Assembly (NCBI GenBank): GCA_964367585.1
Contig: CAYIYH010000001.1
Coordinates: 124,001-188,000, forward strand
Reading direction: 5' to 3'
DNA from: CAYJGJ01 sp964367585
Lineage (GTDB): Bacteria; Bacillota; Clostridia; Peptostreptococcales; Anaerovoracaceae
DNA length: 64,000 bases
The position numbers were made by a program, and so were the translations under genes. A model generated the notes under the pieces. That model was not told the origin of the DNA, ran no database searches, and saw nothing but the letters and a program-made list of their open reading frames with translations. Of this stretch, positions 7,693-16,769 are shown one piece after another. The number at the start of each line of letters is the position of its first letter. Positions within the stretch are counted from its first letter, which is position 1.

Positions 7693-9381
7693 TTAATTGG
7701 AATATAGAGATAGTATCCAGGCAAATATATCACTTGCGGTTTCTTTTATTGTCCCCGCTTTTAGTGGAGACTTCAATCCTATTGTATCAATAAGGTCAAC
7801 AAATGTTTTGTCACTACCTTGATATAGCAGATTGAAATAACAATCAAATGCTTTTTCTTTATCAACTAAGAACATAGAAAAAATCTGGAATGCTACAATT
7901 TCAGCTATAGCATACTCGATATAATAAAATGGAGATTTATAAATATGGACTTGTCTCTGCCATCCTGCTCCCTCGCTGTAAAATGGCAAATCTGAATTAT
8001 CGACATGTGGACGATATATTTTTTCAAGCTCTAACCAAAGGTCATCTCTTTTTTTAGGCGACATGTTCGGATTTTTATATATTCTTTCTTGAAACTCGTC
8101 GACTTGACATGCATATGCAATTAGAAAAAGTGCATCCTCCGCATGCGACAATGAGTATTTCTTTTCATCATCACCAAAAAAAAGATTGTACCAAGGAGTT
8201 GCAAGATATTCCATAGTCATAGAATGTAATTCTGAAATCTCCATTGATTGACTTGCATACTGCTTTTTTTCTTTTTTAAGCGATATATGCCTCGCAAGCG
8301 CATGCCCAAATTCGTGGGTTAATAGATACACATCAGTTGCTGTACCGTTTAAGTTCACAAAGACAAATGGAGAGTTATATCTCGGGAAGAAGCTACAGAA
8401 GCCTCCTGGCAGTTTCGACTTTTTGGGATATAAATCGAAAAGCTCATAATCTGTCATTATTTTTATGAAGTCCGCTGTTTTCGGAGACATTTCTTCAAAC
8501 ATCCTCTTAAACGATTGCATTAACTCATCGCCTTTGATTTGAAGTTTTGCAGCACCATCTTTAAATGGCAAATTTTGATCATATAAATAAAAACTATCGA
8601 GATTAAGTCTCTCTTTTCGGCTTTTTGCTAACTTATTCGTTATAGGAACGATATTCTCTAAAACTTCTGACTTAAACACGGCAATATCGCTATTATCATA
8701 GCAGTTACGTCTCATTTTCTTGTAACCGAGTTCAACATAATTATCAAAACCCAACTTATTGGCTTGTCTTGTTCTGTTCTTCACAAGTTTATCGAATATT
8801 TCATCTAACTGTTTTTTATTCGAATTATAGCACTCTCCCTCGGCTATAAAAGCGACTTTCCGAATATCTCTGTCGATACTCTCTTTATACGGAACGAGCA
8901 TTGAAAGAGGCATATCTTTATTATCGAAGGTTACAGTTAAACGCGACAATAAGCTGTTATATTCAAGCACCAAAGATTTCTCTTCCTTTAAATCCTCAAT
9001 AATATCGGGTGAGGAGATTTCATTTGATATTTCAATATTTTTTACAGTTACGTAGCCAATTTTTTCTACGAGTTCATCTGAAAATTCACTCTCTAAAATA
9101 ATCTTTGAAATACCATTATATTTTTCATTAAAAGCCCCGGATTCACGTGATATATATTTGTATTCTTCTTTGTAATATTCATTCGAAGTATCTAAAAAAT
9201 ACCGAATTCTCGCAAGATTTGCGTCGGTATCCAAATCATCATAGACTTCTTCTACATTTTCGAAGATTGCAAACTGCTCGTCTGCATTTTTTGCAAGCTT
9301 CATTTTTTCAATTGCATCGTCCATAAACTCGTGCAACTTGCTATAATCAGGCCTTTTATATTGAAAATCTTTAAACTTCAT
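7693..9381 (-). CDS. M3 family oligopeptidase (oligoendopeptidase F type)
   Basis: A zinc metallopeptidase of 562 residues, the usual size of compact M3B enzymes. The zinc site HEFGH is at residues 356-360 with the third ligand Glu in the MEISELHS segment about 25 residues later; the YSEGAGWQRQ segment near 480 is a conserved M3 substrate-binding loop. No signal peptide, so it acts in the cytoplasm on short oligopeptides. It is the last gene of the opp operon, 23 bases after the small membrane gene, with AAGGA upstream of its ATG. The context (oligopeptide importer plus oligopeptidase) supports a role in using imported peptides. Confidence 0.92.
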   Translation of the reverse strand: MKFKDFQYKRPDYSKLHEFMDDAIEKMKLAKNADEQFAIFENVEEVYDDLDTDANLARIRYFLDTSNEYYKEEYKYISRESGAFNEKYNGISKIILESEFSDELVEKIGYVTVKNIEISNEISSPDIIEDLKEEKSLVLEYNSLLSRLTVTFDNKDMPLSMLVPYKESIDRDIRKVAFIAEGECYNSNKKQLDEIFDKLVKNRTRQANKLGFDNYVELGYKKMRRNCYDNSDIAVFKSEVLENIVPITNKLAKSRKERLNLDSFYLYDQNLPFKDGAAKLQIKGDELMQSFKRMFEEMSPKTADFIKIMTDYELFDLYPKKSKLPGGFCSFFPRYNSPFVFVNLNGTATDVYLLTHEFGHALARHISLKKEKKQYASQSMEISELHSMTMEYLATPWYNLFFGDDEKKYSLSHAEDALFLIAYACQVDEFQERIYKNPNMSPKKRDDLWLELEKIYRPHVDNSDLPFYSEGAGWQRQVHIYKSPFYYIEYAIAEIVAFQIFSMFLVDKEKAFDCYFNLLYQGSDKTFVDLIDTIGLKSPLKAGTIKETASDIFAWILSLYSN

Positions 9382-9404
9382 AAGTAAATTTCCTTACATC
9401 TTTA

Positions 9405-9629
9405 TTAAATAAACAGGTTTGCCACAAGTATAATCACAATTACCACTACAATCAGTATCGGCAAAAATGTAATAAATGCAGCAATTATCATGGCTAACAA
9501 GTCATTTTTTTCGAGATCAAGCGAATCGTAATGCTTATTGAGCTCTTCTTGGCTTTTTTCTTTAAATAAATTCGGTTTCAATTTTTTAAACAAAACAGGT
9601 TTCCTCGGCTCCCAAGAATCAACGCACAC
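9405..9629 (-). CDS. Small membrane protein in the opp operon, start uncertain
   Basis: About 74 residues from a GTG at 9629: a polar, Lys-rich N-terminal half and one long, very hydrophobic C-terminal helix. Function unknown. The reading frame stays open upstream into the end of oppF and encodes a plausible segment (VEKKANPWYSPPVIV), but there is no ATG, GTG or TTG between an upstream stop and 9629, and no ribosome binding site before the GTG. The true start may therefore be a rare codon (ATA or CTG near 9660-9690) coupled to the oppF stop. It lies between oppF and the M3 peptidase and is co-transcribed. Confidence 0.55.
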   Translation of the reverse strand: MCVDSWEPRKPVLFKKLKPNLFKEKSQEELNKHYDSLDLEKNDLLAMIIAAFITFLPILIVVVIVIILVANLFI

Positions 9630-9673
9630 GATTACAGGCGGTGAATACCATGGGTTGGCTTTCTTCTCAACTA

Positions 9674-10654
9674 TTAATTCGGATGGTGACAGGCAACAAA
9701 ATGTTCCGGTTTATTCTCTCTTAACTTCGGTGATTCACTTTCGCAAATCTCTGTTGAATGTGGACATCTAGGGTGAAACTTACACCCACTTGATGTTATC
9801 ATCTCCGTTTGAATATCTCCTTTAATCGGTGCCGATATTTCTTTTTTTACATCTACATCCGGTATTGCCTCGAGCAGTGCCTTTGTATACGGATGAAGAG
9901 GATTCGAAAAAATATCTGATGTTTTCGCAATCTCGACTATCTTACCGAGATACATAACTGCAATTCTATCTGAAATAAACCTTACGACACTTAAATCATG
10001 TGATATGAAAAGATACGTCAGATTGTTTTTTTCTTTAAGGTCGAGCAATAGATTAATAATTTGCGACTGTATAGATACATCGAGAGTCGATACACTTTCA
10101 TCCAAAACAATAAATTTAGGCTTAAGCGCAAGCGCGCGAGCGATACATATCCTTTGGCGCTGTCCACCTGAAAATTGATGTGGGTATCTGTGCAACATAA
10201 ATTTTTGCAGCCCGCAGCTTTCCATAATTTCTATAATATATTCTTCGAGGTCCTTATCATTTTTTTTATAAATTCCATGTGCCAATACGCCCTCAGAAAT
10301 CATCTGCCCAACTGTTAGTTTCGGATTCAATGAAGAATAAGGGTCTTGGAAAACTATCTGAAGTTCTTGACGCAACTTGCGCATCTCCTCCGATTTAAGC
10401 GAGGAAAGCGAAATATCATTGTACAATACTTCACCCGAAGTTTTTTCGTATAAATTGAGTATCGTTCTACCTAGAGTCGATTTGCCGCATCCGGATTCAC
10501 CAACAAGTCCCAAAGTTTCATTTTCATATATATCAATAGTAATGCCGTCAACAGCATATAGATACTTTTGCTTGCTCAAAAAATCAAGGCTCTTCTTGAG
10601 GTGAAATCGTTTTACTAAGTCACGTACGCTTATCAATATCTTCTTTTCAACCAT
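9674..10654 (-). CDS. oppF: Oligopeptide ABC transporter ATP-binding protein OppF
   Basis: 326-residue ATPase with Walker A GESGCGKST, Q-loop FQDPYSSLNPK, signature FSGGQRQR, Walker B IVLDE and switch His in LFISHD. The C-terminal HPLHPYTKAL stretch and the CKFHPRCP cysteine motif are typical of OppD/OppF-type subunits (oligo_HPY domain), which may hold an iron-sulfur cluster. The start (ATG GTT GAA) overlaps the end of oppD by eight bases and has AAGAGG seven bases upstream; longer frames lie inside oppD and are rejected. It pairs with OppD at the inner face of the OppB-OppC channel. Confidence 0.93.
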   Translation of the reverse strand: MVEKKILISVRDLVKRFHLKKSLDFLSKQKYLYAVDGITIDIYENETLGLVGESGCGKSTLGRTILNLYEKTSGEVLYNDISLSSLKSEEMRKLRQELQIVFQDPYSSLNPKLTVGQMISEGVLAHGIYKKNDKDLEEYIIEIMESCGLQKFMLHRYPHQFSGGQRQRICIARALALKPKFIVLDESVSTLDVSIQSQIINLLLDLKEKNNLTYLFISHDLSVVRFISDRIAVMYLGKIVEIAKTSDIFSNPLHPYTKALLEAIPDVDVKKEISAPIKGDIQTEMITSSGCKFHPRCPHSTEICESESPKLRENKPEHFVACHHPN

Positions 10655-11636
10655 CTTCATACCTCTTAATATCAGGATAAAAACAGCGGATTTTGTGGTT
10701 TTCGCAAACTTCGACGATAGGCGGCTCTTCATTTTTACATCGCTCATTCGCAAAATCACAACGTGGTGCAAATTTACACCCATCAGGAAGGTTTAAAGGA
10801 TGCGGAACAGTCCCCTTTATCGCTGACAGCCGACTTTCTTTTTTTCCATGGAGTCTAGGAATACTCATTAACAGTGCTTTTGTATATGGATGAGAAAACC
10901 TACTGTTTGAAAAAATAGTATCTGCAGATGCCTGTTCTACAAGCTGCCCACAGTAAAGTACTGCCACTTCATCTGCAATTTGTCGAACAACCGATAGATC
11001 GTGAGTGATAAACATTATTGAAGTGCTTCGCTCTTTAGAAAGCTCGACAAAAAGCTCCAAAATCTGCGCCTGGATAGTAACATCAAGCGCCGTAGTTGGT
11101 TCATCGGCGATAATCAGTTTCGGTTCACAACAAAGCGCAATAGCAATCATTACGCGTTGGCGCATACCACCGGATAGCTGATGAGGATATCTTTTCGCAG
11201 TATCGGTAGGATTTGAAATCTTAACCGACTTTAGGAGTTCTATAACAACCTTCTTTGCTTCTTCCTTTGAAATACCACGGTGCAACATAAGACTTTCAGC
11301 TATCTGCTTTTCGACTGTATAAACAGGATTGAGACTAGTCATCGGTTCCTGGAATATCATTGAAATTTCATTTCCACGTATTGCACGAAGCTCACTGTCA
11401 GAAAGGCAACTGATATCACGCCCCCCAAAGATTATCTCGCCGCTCACTATTTTTTGGTTCTTTTCAAAAAGCCGTAAAACACTCATCGCAGTTTGACTCT
11501 TTCCTGAGCCCGATTCACCTATAACAGCGAGCGTCTTCCCCGCTTCTATCGATAGAGAAACGCCATTCACAGCCTTTATAGTCCCACTTCTGGTTTCAAA
11601 ATATGTATGTAAGTTTTTTATTTCTAATATATTCAT
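10647..11636 (-). CDS. oppD: Oligopeptide ABC transporter ATP-binding protein OppD
   Basis: 329 residues with Walker A GESGSGKSQ, Q-loop FQEPMTSLNP, signature LSGGMRQR, Walker B LIIADEPTTALD, and H-loop MFITHDLSV, all intact. The C-terminus carries the oligo_HPY region with SHPYTKALL and the Cys motif CKFAPRCDFANERC. It is preceded by oppC (11-base gap) and overlaps oppF, the usual operon order. It powers peptide import together with OppF. Confidence 0.93.
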   Translation of the reverse strand: MNILEIKNLHTYFETRSGTIKAVNGVSLSIEAGKTLAVIGESGSGKSQTAMSVLRLFEKNQKIVSGEIIFGGRDISCLSDSELRAIRGNEISMIFQEPMTSLNPVYTVEKQIAESLMLHRGISKEEAKKVVIELLKSVKISNPTDTAKRYPHQLSGGMRQRVMIAIALCCEPKLIIADEPTTALDVTIQAQILELFVELSKERSTSIMFITHDLSVVRQIADEVAVLYCGQLVEQASADTIFSNSRFSHPYTKALLMSIPRLHGKKESRLSAIKGTVPHPLNLPDGCKFAPRCDFANERCKNEEPPIVEVCENHKIRCFYPDIKRYEDG

Positions 11637-11647
11637 AAATCCACCGA

Positions 11648-13495
11648 CTAATCTTCCGCACGTGGATCTGTCGCTTCTCTTATAGTGTCACCTATAAGAT
11701 TAACAGATAATGCCGCAACTATTACGAACAAGGCAGGAATAACCCATCGCCACCAGTAAAATTCTATTACCGCTATATCCTGTGCACTGTTTAGCATATT
11801 ACCGTAAGTAGGTGTAGGTTCTGCCACGCCAAACCCGATAAAAGATAGCGCAGCCTCAGAAAGTAACGATGAAGCATATCCAAGTGTTACATTCACAATT
11901 ACGATGTTTAATATACTCGGAAAGATATGACGCAACATAATTGTTTTGTTACGTAAGCCGAGGGCTTTTGCCGCAAGCACAAAATCACGCTCCCTCTCAA
12001 GTAGAATTTGCGCACGTATGAGCCTTGCAAGAGACATCCACCCGAGGAAACCAAGTATTGCCATTATCATATACAGACGCTGTGATTCGTTTAAAAATTG
12101 TCCTACTGCATACGATAAAGTTATCGCTATAGGGAAAAACGGAATAGCCGAAAACACATCTGTAATTCGCATTAAAATTTGGTCTATTATTCCACCAAAA
12201 TATCCGGAGATAATGCCTACAAAAAGAGCAATAACAGTTGAGATTAGTACTGCGACCGCGCCTACCGTAAGAGATACCCTGCCCCCATGTACTATTCTTG
12301 CGAATATGTCTCGTCCATATTGATCAGTACCGAATAAGTATCCATCGTTTCCAAATGAGTTGATTTCACCAGTTTCATCTATTGCATAAAATTGAAAATA
12401 ATCGGCATAAAGAGTAGTCATGCCTGAGGAAAATTCAAAATCGAGTTGGTTTAAATCGTTATTTCCCCATCCAACAACTTGCCCATCGCTTCCAACTACG
12501 AAAAGGTTTCTATATCCTGCCGCTATCGATGCAACCTCAAAATCTATCTCGGGTATAGTCGTCAGAGAATCTCCCGCACTACCCCAACTATAAATATTTC
12601 CTGCACTATCGAGCACTAAAACATTTCTATTACTAGCCTCGATATCGACAATATCTACTTCGCCCAGAGCAAGTTCGCTTGGAATTTGCAAGGCGAATTC
12701 TGTCCCCTGATCACCGATAACTTTCACGGTATTATCGTCAAGTAGCAAGGCTATATTATTATCTGCTGCCGCAAAATCAACGATCCTGCCATTAATTTCT
12801 GAGGAAATAAGAAATGTATTTGTAGCATTAATATTACCCCATATAAATAGCTCTCCCTCCGTTGAAAGTAACGCTGTGTATTGTGACATGGCAGAAACCT
12901 TCGCTATCTCGACTCCATCTTTTGAAAAAGCACTGATAACATTTAAGGGTATTTCTGTCTGCCTATTCGAGTTATCTCCGAAACTATAAAATTTGCCGTC
13001 ACTATCAGCCGCAAATATATGATTACCGCCACATGCTATTTCCACTATCTCGGCATCCAAAACTTCCTGAGGCACGTCAAAAATATATGTAGAAACATTT
13101 GCCTGATTTTTGTTTGGCTCTGTTCCCCATATATAAAACTCTCTAGATTCAGTAATGGCAGCAGAAAAAGATATGCCCGAAGATATTTTCGCGATATCCT
13201 CTTGCAGAAGTTCTTTGGGGTAGTTTAAGTAGTTAATCCCCGGACGGATATTCGCATGACTTAACTCAGTATAATTTTCATTTAAAGGGATAAAAGCAGA
13301 ACCTAAAAAAGACAATGTGAAAACAGCTATAAATCCAACAATCCCAATGATAGCGAGTTTGTTTCTAAGCACTCTTTTTACAATTGTCCCAAACGGAGTA
13401 TCAATATACTCAGTGGATTCTTCACTTGATTTACCGCCAAGTTTACTAATCAGAGATGGTATTTTTTTCATGCGTTCATCACTACGTTTTTTCAT
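11648..13495 (-). CDS. oppC: OppC-type permease with inserted RCC1-like seven-blade propeller
   Basis: 615 residues; ordinary OppC has about 300. Numbering from the chosen start, residues 1-46 are a basic cytoplasmic N-terminus, 47-69 the first membrane helix and 70-102 the start of the outer loop. Residues 103-384 hold seven RCC1-like blades, each with a hydrophobic strand followed by a turn and [YF]xWG or SFG (YIWG, YSFG, FIWG, VIGD degenerate, YSWG, VGWG, NSFG). The normal OppC sequence resumes with FGTDQYGRD, then five more helices and the EAA loop ERERDFVLAAKALG. The insert thus faces outward between helix 1 and the channel. It begins 13 bases after oppB with AGAGGTG five bases upstream. 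The permease call is firm; the propeller's role (substrate-binding-protein docking, sensing, wall contact) is inference. Confidence 0.9.
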   Translation of the reverse strand: MKKRSDERMKKIPSLISKLGGKSSEESTEYIDTPFGTIVKRVLRNKLAIIGIVGFIAVFTLSFLGSAFIPLNENYTELSHANIRPGINYLNYPKELLQEDIAKISSGISFSAAITESREFYIWGTEPNKNQANVSTYIFDVPQEVLDAEIVEIACGGNHIFAADSDGKFYSFGDNSNRQTEIPLNVISAFSKDGVEIAKVSAMSQYTALLSTEGELFIWGNINATNTFLISSEINGRIVDFAAADNNIALLLDDNTVKVIGDQGTEFALQIPSELALGEVDIVDIEASNRNVLVLDSAGNIYSWGSAGDSLTTIPEIDFEVASIAAGYRNLFVVGSDGQVVGWGNNDLNQLDFEFSSGMTTLYADYFQFYAIDETGEINSFGNDGYLFGTDQYGRDIFARIVHGGRVSLTVGAVAVLISTVIALFVGIISGYFGGIIDQILMRITDVFSAIPFFPIAITLSYAVGQFLNESQRLYMIMAILGFLGWMSLARLIRAQILLERERDFVLAAKALGLRNKTIMLRHIFPSILNIVIVNVTLGYASSLLSEAALSFIGFGVAEPTPTYGNMLNSAQDIAVIEFYWWRWVIPALFVIVAALSVNLIGDTIREATDPRAED

Positions 13496-13508
13496 CCAAA
13501 CACCTCTA

Positions 13509-14480
13509 TCACTTAAGCTTAATGCGAGGATCAACGGCTGCGTAAACAATATCAGCAATAATCACCGCTAGTAGAGAAAGAAGTGCATAAAAAAGATTCA
13601 GCGTTGCAACTAATTGATTGTCTCGGTTTAAAACAGCCTCGATAATTAGTTTACCGATACCGTTGTAGCCGAATACGCTTTCTATTATAGCGGAGCCTGC
13701 AAATAGAGAAAAAAGAGTTCCAATAATTATATATGAAACCGGTATCATTGCGTTTCGCAACGCATGACAGTAGATAACGACTTTCTCGGATAACCCTTTT
13801 GCCCTTGCCGTTCTAATATAGTCCTGACTTATAGCATCTATCATTGCATTTCGAATATATTTTATTGCGCCGGCAAGGCTTACAATAGTGAGAGTGATGG
13901 TTGGAAGTATAAGGATACGAATCCATTCTATTACGAGACCCGCACCACTCAATAGCGCTGTGTTTGGCATTCCCCCAAGAGGCAACCAACCAAGTGTAAT
14001 TGAAAAGAAATATATGAGAATGATAGCGATAAAGAATGAAGGTATTGAATATGTGATAAGCGAGAAAACCTGCCACCCGTTATCAAACGGAGACAGGCGT
14101 TTTGTCGCACATCTTATTCCAACTGGTAAAGCGATAAGAAGGTAAAGAAAATTAACACCCATATTTAATATCAGTGTGTTTCTCATAGGCTCTTCGATAA
14201 CCTCTGAAACAGGTTGATTTTCTATATTTGAATACCCGAAGTCACCGCTAAAAATGCCACTTATCCACGCAAAGTACTGAGTTACTATATCTTCATCAAG
14301 CCCTAGCTTCTCATGCATTGCTTGATAAGACAACTCATACTGGTCGGGCGGCAAATCAGGAGGCAACATAAGAGCAACAGGATCTCCCGGCATAATTTTG
14401 ACAGTTGCAAAAATTATTACCGATACCAAAAAAGCAACCGGAATAATAATTAGAATTCTTTTTATTAAGTATCTAATCAA
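13509..14480 (-). CDS. oppB: Oligopeptide ABC transporter permease OppB
   Basis: 323-residue inner-membrane permease with the usual six helices. The N-terminal MIRYLIKRIL, the PGDPV segment after helix 1, the EAA loop DYIRTARAKGLSE and the C-terminal DPRIKLK are all typical of OppB/DppB. It forms the translocation channel with the OppC-like subunit. It follows oppA after a 177-base gap holding a hairpin, and precedes oppC by 13 bases. Confidence 0.93.
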   Translation of the reverse strand: MIRYLIKRILIIIPVAFLVSVIIFATVKIMPGDPVALMLPPDLPPDQYELSYQAMHEKLGLDEDIVTQYFAWISGIFSGDFGYSNIENQPVSEVIEEPMRNTLILNMGVNFLYLLIALPVGIRCATKRLSPFDNGWQVFSLITYSIPSFFIAIILIYFFSITLGWLPLGGMPNTALLSGAGLVIEWIRILILPTITLTIVSLAGAIKYIRNAMIDAISQDYIRTARAKGLSEKVVIYCHALRNAMIPVSYIIIGTLFSLFAGSAIIESVFGYNGIGKLIIEAVLNRDNQLVATLNLFYALLSLLAVIIADIVYAAVDPRIKLK

Positions 14481-14564
14481 AATATCACCTTCTCATTTAT
14501 GATGGCAACGCTAATATAAATCTGCCATGTGCGCATATAAAGAAAAAACGTACGGTAGTAAAAT

Positions 14565-14615
14565 GATAAATAACCCCTCTAAATAATAATTTATATAGAG
14601 GGGGGGTATTTATTT
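14565..14615 (-). terminator. Attenuator-type hairpin between oppA and oppB
   Basis: ACCCCTCTA and TAGAGGGG arms flank an A/T-rich loop in the oppA-oppB gap. On the minus strand the U tract after the stem is poor (TTATTT), so partial rather than full termination is expected. Such an element commonly lets the binding protein be made in excess of the channel subunits. Confidence 0.6.
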
Positions 14616-14657
14616 AAATCAAGGCTAAGGATAACGCAATTACATGCCATGGTTATA

Positions 14658-16478
14658 CTATTTTTCAGTCTTGCTTATTTGGCAAATAATGTTTTCGTAT
14701 CCTGCGTAAGATGTTGTATCTAAATTATCAACAAAGACATGTGCCATGTCATAATATTCGTTTGAATATAGAGGAACTTGCGCCATAATCTCATTGAATC
14801 TTACTTGGTAAGCAAGCCAAGCGTCAAGGTATCCTTCTTTGTCATCAGGATCTGTCGAACGCATTTCGACAATAAGTTCGTCTAGGATTTCGTCGCTTAA
14901 CTGAGGTTTATTATTGCTTGTTCCAAGAAAATCTGAATGCCATGTATAGTATCTGTCAAAAACAGATGAGAAGTTTGTAGCAAGGTTAAATGTATTGTAA
15001 AAACGTTTATCCCCAAGATTAAATGCACTGTAGTAGTTCGTTAAAACCGCATTCCACTCGCCTTTTTCAAGGTTAAAATCAACTCCAGCGAGCGGTGCAT
15101 TCGCAGAATACTGTATTTCGATTATATCTGTCAATACGTTGTCTTGACCTAAATGGTTAATAGTTAGAGGTTCTCCCGCAGAATTGTATCGAAGATAGCT
15201 ACCATCCTCTGATGCTTTAGCACTATCAAACGAAGTAGTTCCATCTTGCTCATAAACCCACTCAGTGTCATCAAGATATTCATTTGCAGTTTCTATATTA
15301 AACGAAATAGGTTTAATTTCTTCTTGCAAATCAGCTCCGGCCTCAACGTACATCCACTGCCCTATTCCATACTCTGCGTCGACAGTATTACCATACCCTG
15401 AAAGTACATAATCTACTACAGCATTTCTATCAATCAATGAAGCAAGCGCCCATCTTACATTGACATCGGCAGTCGGACCTTCGTCACACATCATAGCTAG
15501 ATATCCATATCCTGCACGAAGATATGAATTATAAGTTGCAGTTTCCGCAGTTTTAACAGCTTCTATCTTTTCTCCCTCTACAACTCCTTCGACAATATCT
15601 ACCTGTCCACTGATTACCCATTCGACATCAGTTTCGATAGGAACAGCTTGTTGAACAACATATTTGAACTCAGGTTTATCGCCGTTTAAATCACCTTTAA
15701 AATATTCATTTAGTTCCAAAGTTACTGTTTGATTTTCAAACGAAACAAAGCTGTAAGGGCCACAAGTTACAGTCGGTGCATATCTCTCATTTTCTGCAAT
15801 TCTTACGCAGTTTGAAAGAAGATCGCCCTCTGTAAATGAAATAGCAGTACCATTTGCATCGCTTGTGATTTCAGCGTTCTGAAGGTATGTGTCAGAATGT
15901 ATTGGAGATACCATGACATGAACAGTTTCCCAATAGTATGGTAAATTTTCAGCTGATATAGTCAGTGAAAATTCACTATCGCTTATAAGTGAAGCACCGC
16001 TAAAGGCATCTGTTTCACCACCTTTATATTGCTCATAACCCACAAGTGTATCATTCCCAACAGATGAAGATCCTGCTTCTGTCCATTCCGGTGAAGAATA
16101 CCAAAGGACTGATGCCACGTAGTCTTCCGCAGTTATAGGATCACCATTATTCCAGAATATATCATCATGAAGTGTAAACTTATATGTTTTATTTCCATCA
16201 CCGTCAGTCGAAGTCTCAACCTCTTTTACAACAACGTCATTAAGTGCAATTTCACCATCAGGAGTGAATTCATATGTGCCCATATAACCGCCAGTAAGGG
16301 TTTTTATCGATTGATCATAAGCATTGTTTCCATATCCGTTGATAAAATCTCCGCTCATCTCTTGGGTTCCAACCAATAAAGTATCTAGAGGCACTTGTGA
16401 TGTATATTTTGGACCACACGATGTTAAGCTTAAAGAAACAAGTATCGCAATTAACATAATTGAAACTATTTTTTTCAT
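14658..16478 (-). CDS. oppA: Oligopeptide-binding lipoprotein OppA (SBP family 5)
   Basis: 606 residues, the normal size of peptide-binding family 5 proteins. A lipoprotein signal peptide ends with the lipobox LTSC, giving a lipid-anchored Cys21 on the outer face of the membrane. The body shows family features such as YKFTLHDDIFWNNGDPITAED near residue 105-125 and the C-terminal dipeptide-binding lobe. It captures peptides for OppB-OppC. It heads the opp operon; TTTACA and TACAAT promoter boxes lie 36-64 bases upstream and AGGAGG precedes the ATG. Confidence 0.93.
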   Translation of the reverse strand: MKKIVSIMLIAILVSLSLTSCGPKYTSQVPLDTLLVGTQEMSGDFINGYGNNAYDQSIKTLTGGYMGTYEFTPDGEIALNDVVVKEVETSTDGDGNKTYKFTLHDDIFWNNGDPITAEDYVASVLWYSSPEWTEAGSSSVGNDTLVGYEQYKGGETDAFSGASLISDSEFSLTISAENLPYYWETVHVMVSPIHSDTYLQNAEITSDANGTAISFTEGDLLSNCVRIAENERYAPTVTCGPYSFVSFENQTVTLELNEYFKGDLNGDKPEFKYVVQQAVPIETDVEWVISGQVDIVEGVVEGEKIEAVKTAETATYNSYLRAGYGYLAMMCDEGPTADVNVRWALASLIDRNAVVDYVLSGYGNTVDAEYGIGQWMYVEAGADLQEEIKPISFNIETANEYLDDTEWVYEQDGTTSFDSAKASEDGSYLRYNSAGEPLTINHLGQDNVLTDIIEIQYSANAPLAGVDFNLEKGEWNAVLTNYYSAFNLGDKRFYNTFNLATNFSSVFDRYYTWHSDFLGTSNNKPQLSDEILDELIVEMRSTDPDDKEGYLDAWLAYQVRFNEIMAQVPLYSNEYYDMAHVFVDNLDTTSYAGYENIICQISKTEK

Positions 16479-16513
16479 AATATCTCCTCCTAATAATTAT
16501 GGATATTAAAATG

Positions 16514-16542
16514 ATTGTATCACATAACAATATAGATGTAAA
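16514..16542 (-). promoter_or_regulatory. SigA-type promoter of the opp operon
   Basis: On the minus strand a -35 TTTACA (16537-16542) and -10 TACAAT (16514-16519) are separated by 17 bases, ending about 36 bases before the oppA start codon. Confidence 0.7.
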
Positions 16543-16643
16543 CGAATAATGAAGTATTTTATTAGTTTTCGTGATGTTGTATGTTTCTTTTTCTAATTCA
16601 GCAAGTTTTCCCGTAAAGCCCTGTATTTACATTTTATTCGAGA

Positions 16644-16689
16644 ATAAAAAAGCTGATGTTTAAGGGGGGACTGCCCCCCAAACATCAGC
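16644..16689 (-). terminator. Terminator of the GGDEF/EAL gene
   Basis: A long stem (GCTGATGTTT with AAACATCAGC, continued by GGGGGG with CCCCCC) at 16652-16689 is followed on the minus strand by T6 then A. It ends the transcript of the upstream sensor gene. Confidence 0.9.
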
Positions 16690-16769
16690 AGGACATATGG
16701 TGGAGGAAAATTATTTGGAGTTTTTGTAAATTTCAAATAGGCAAACTTAGGAACTTCATCTAAAACAAG

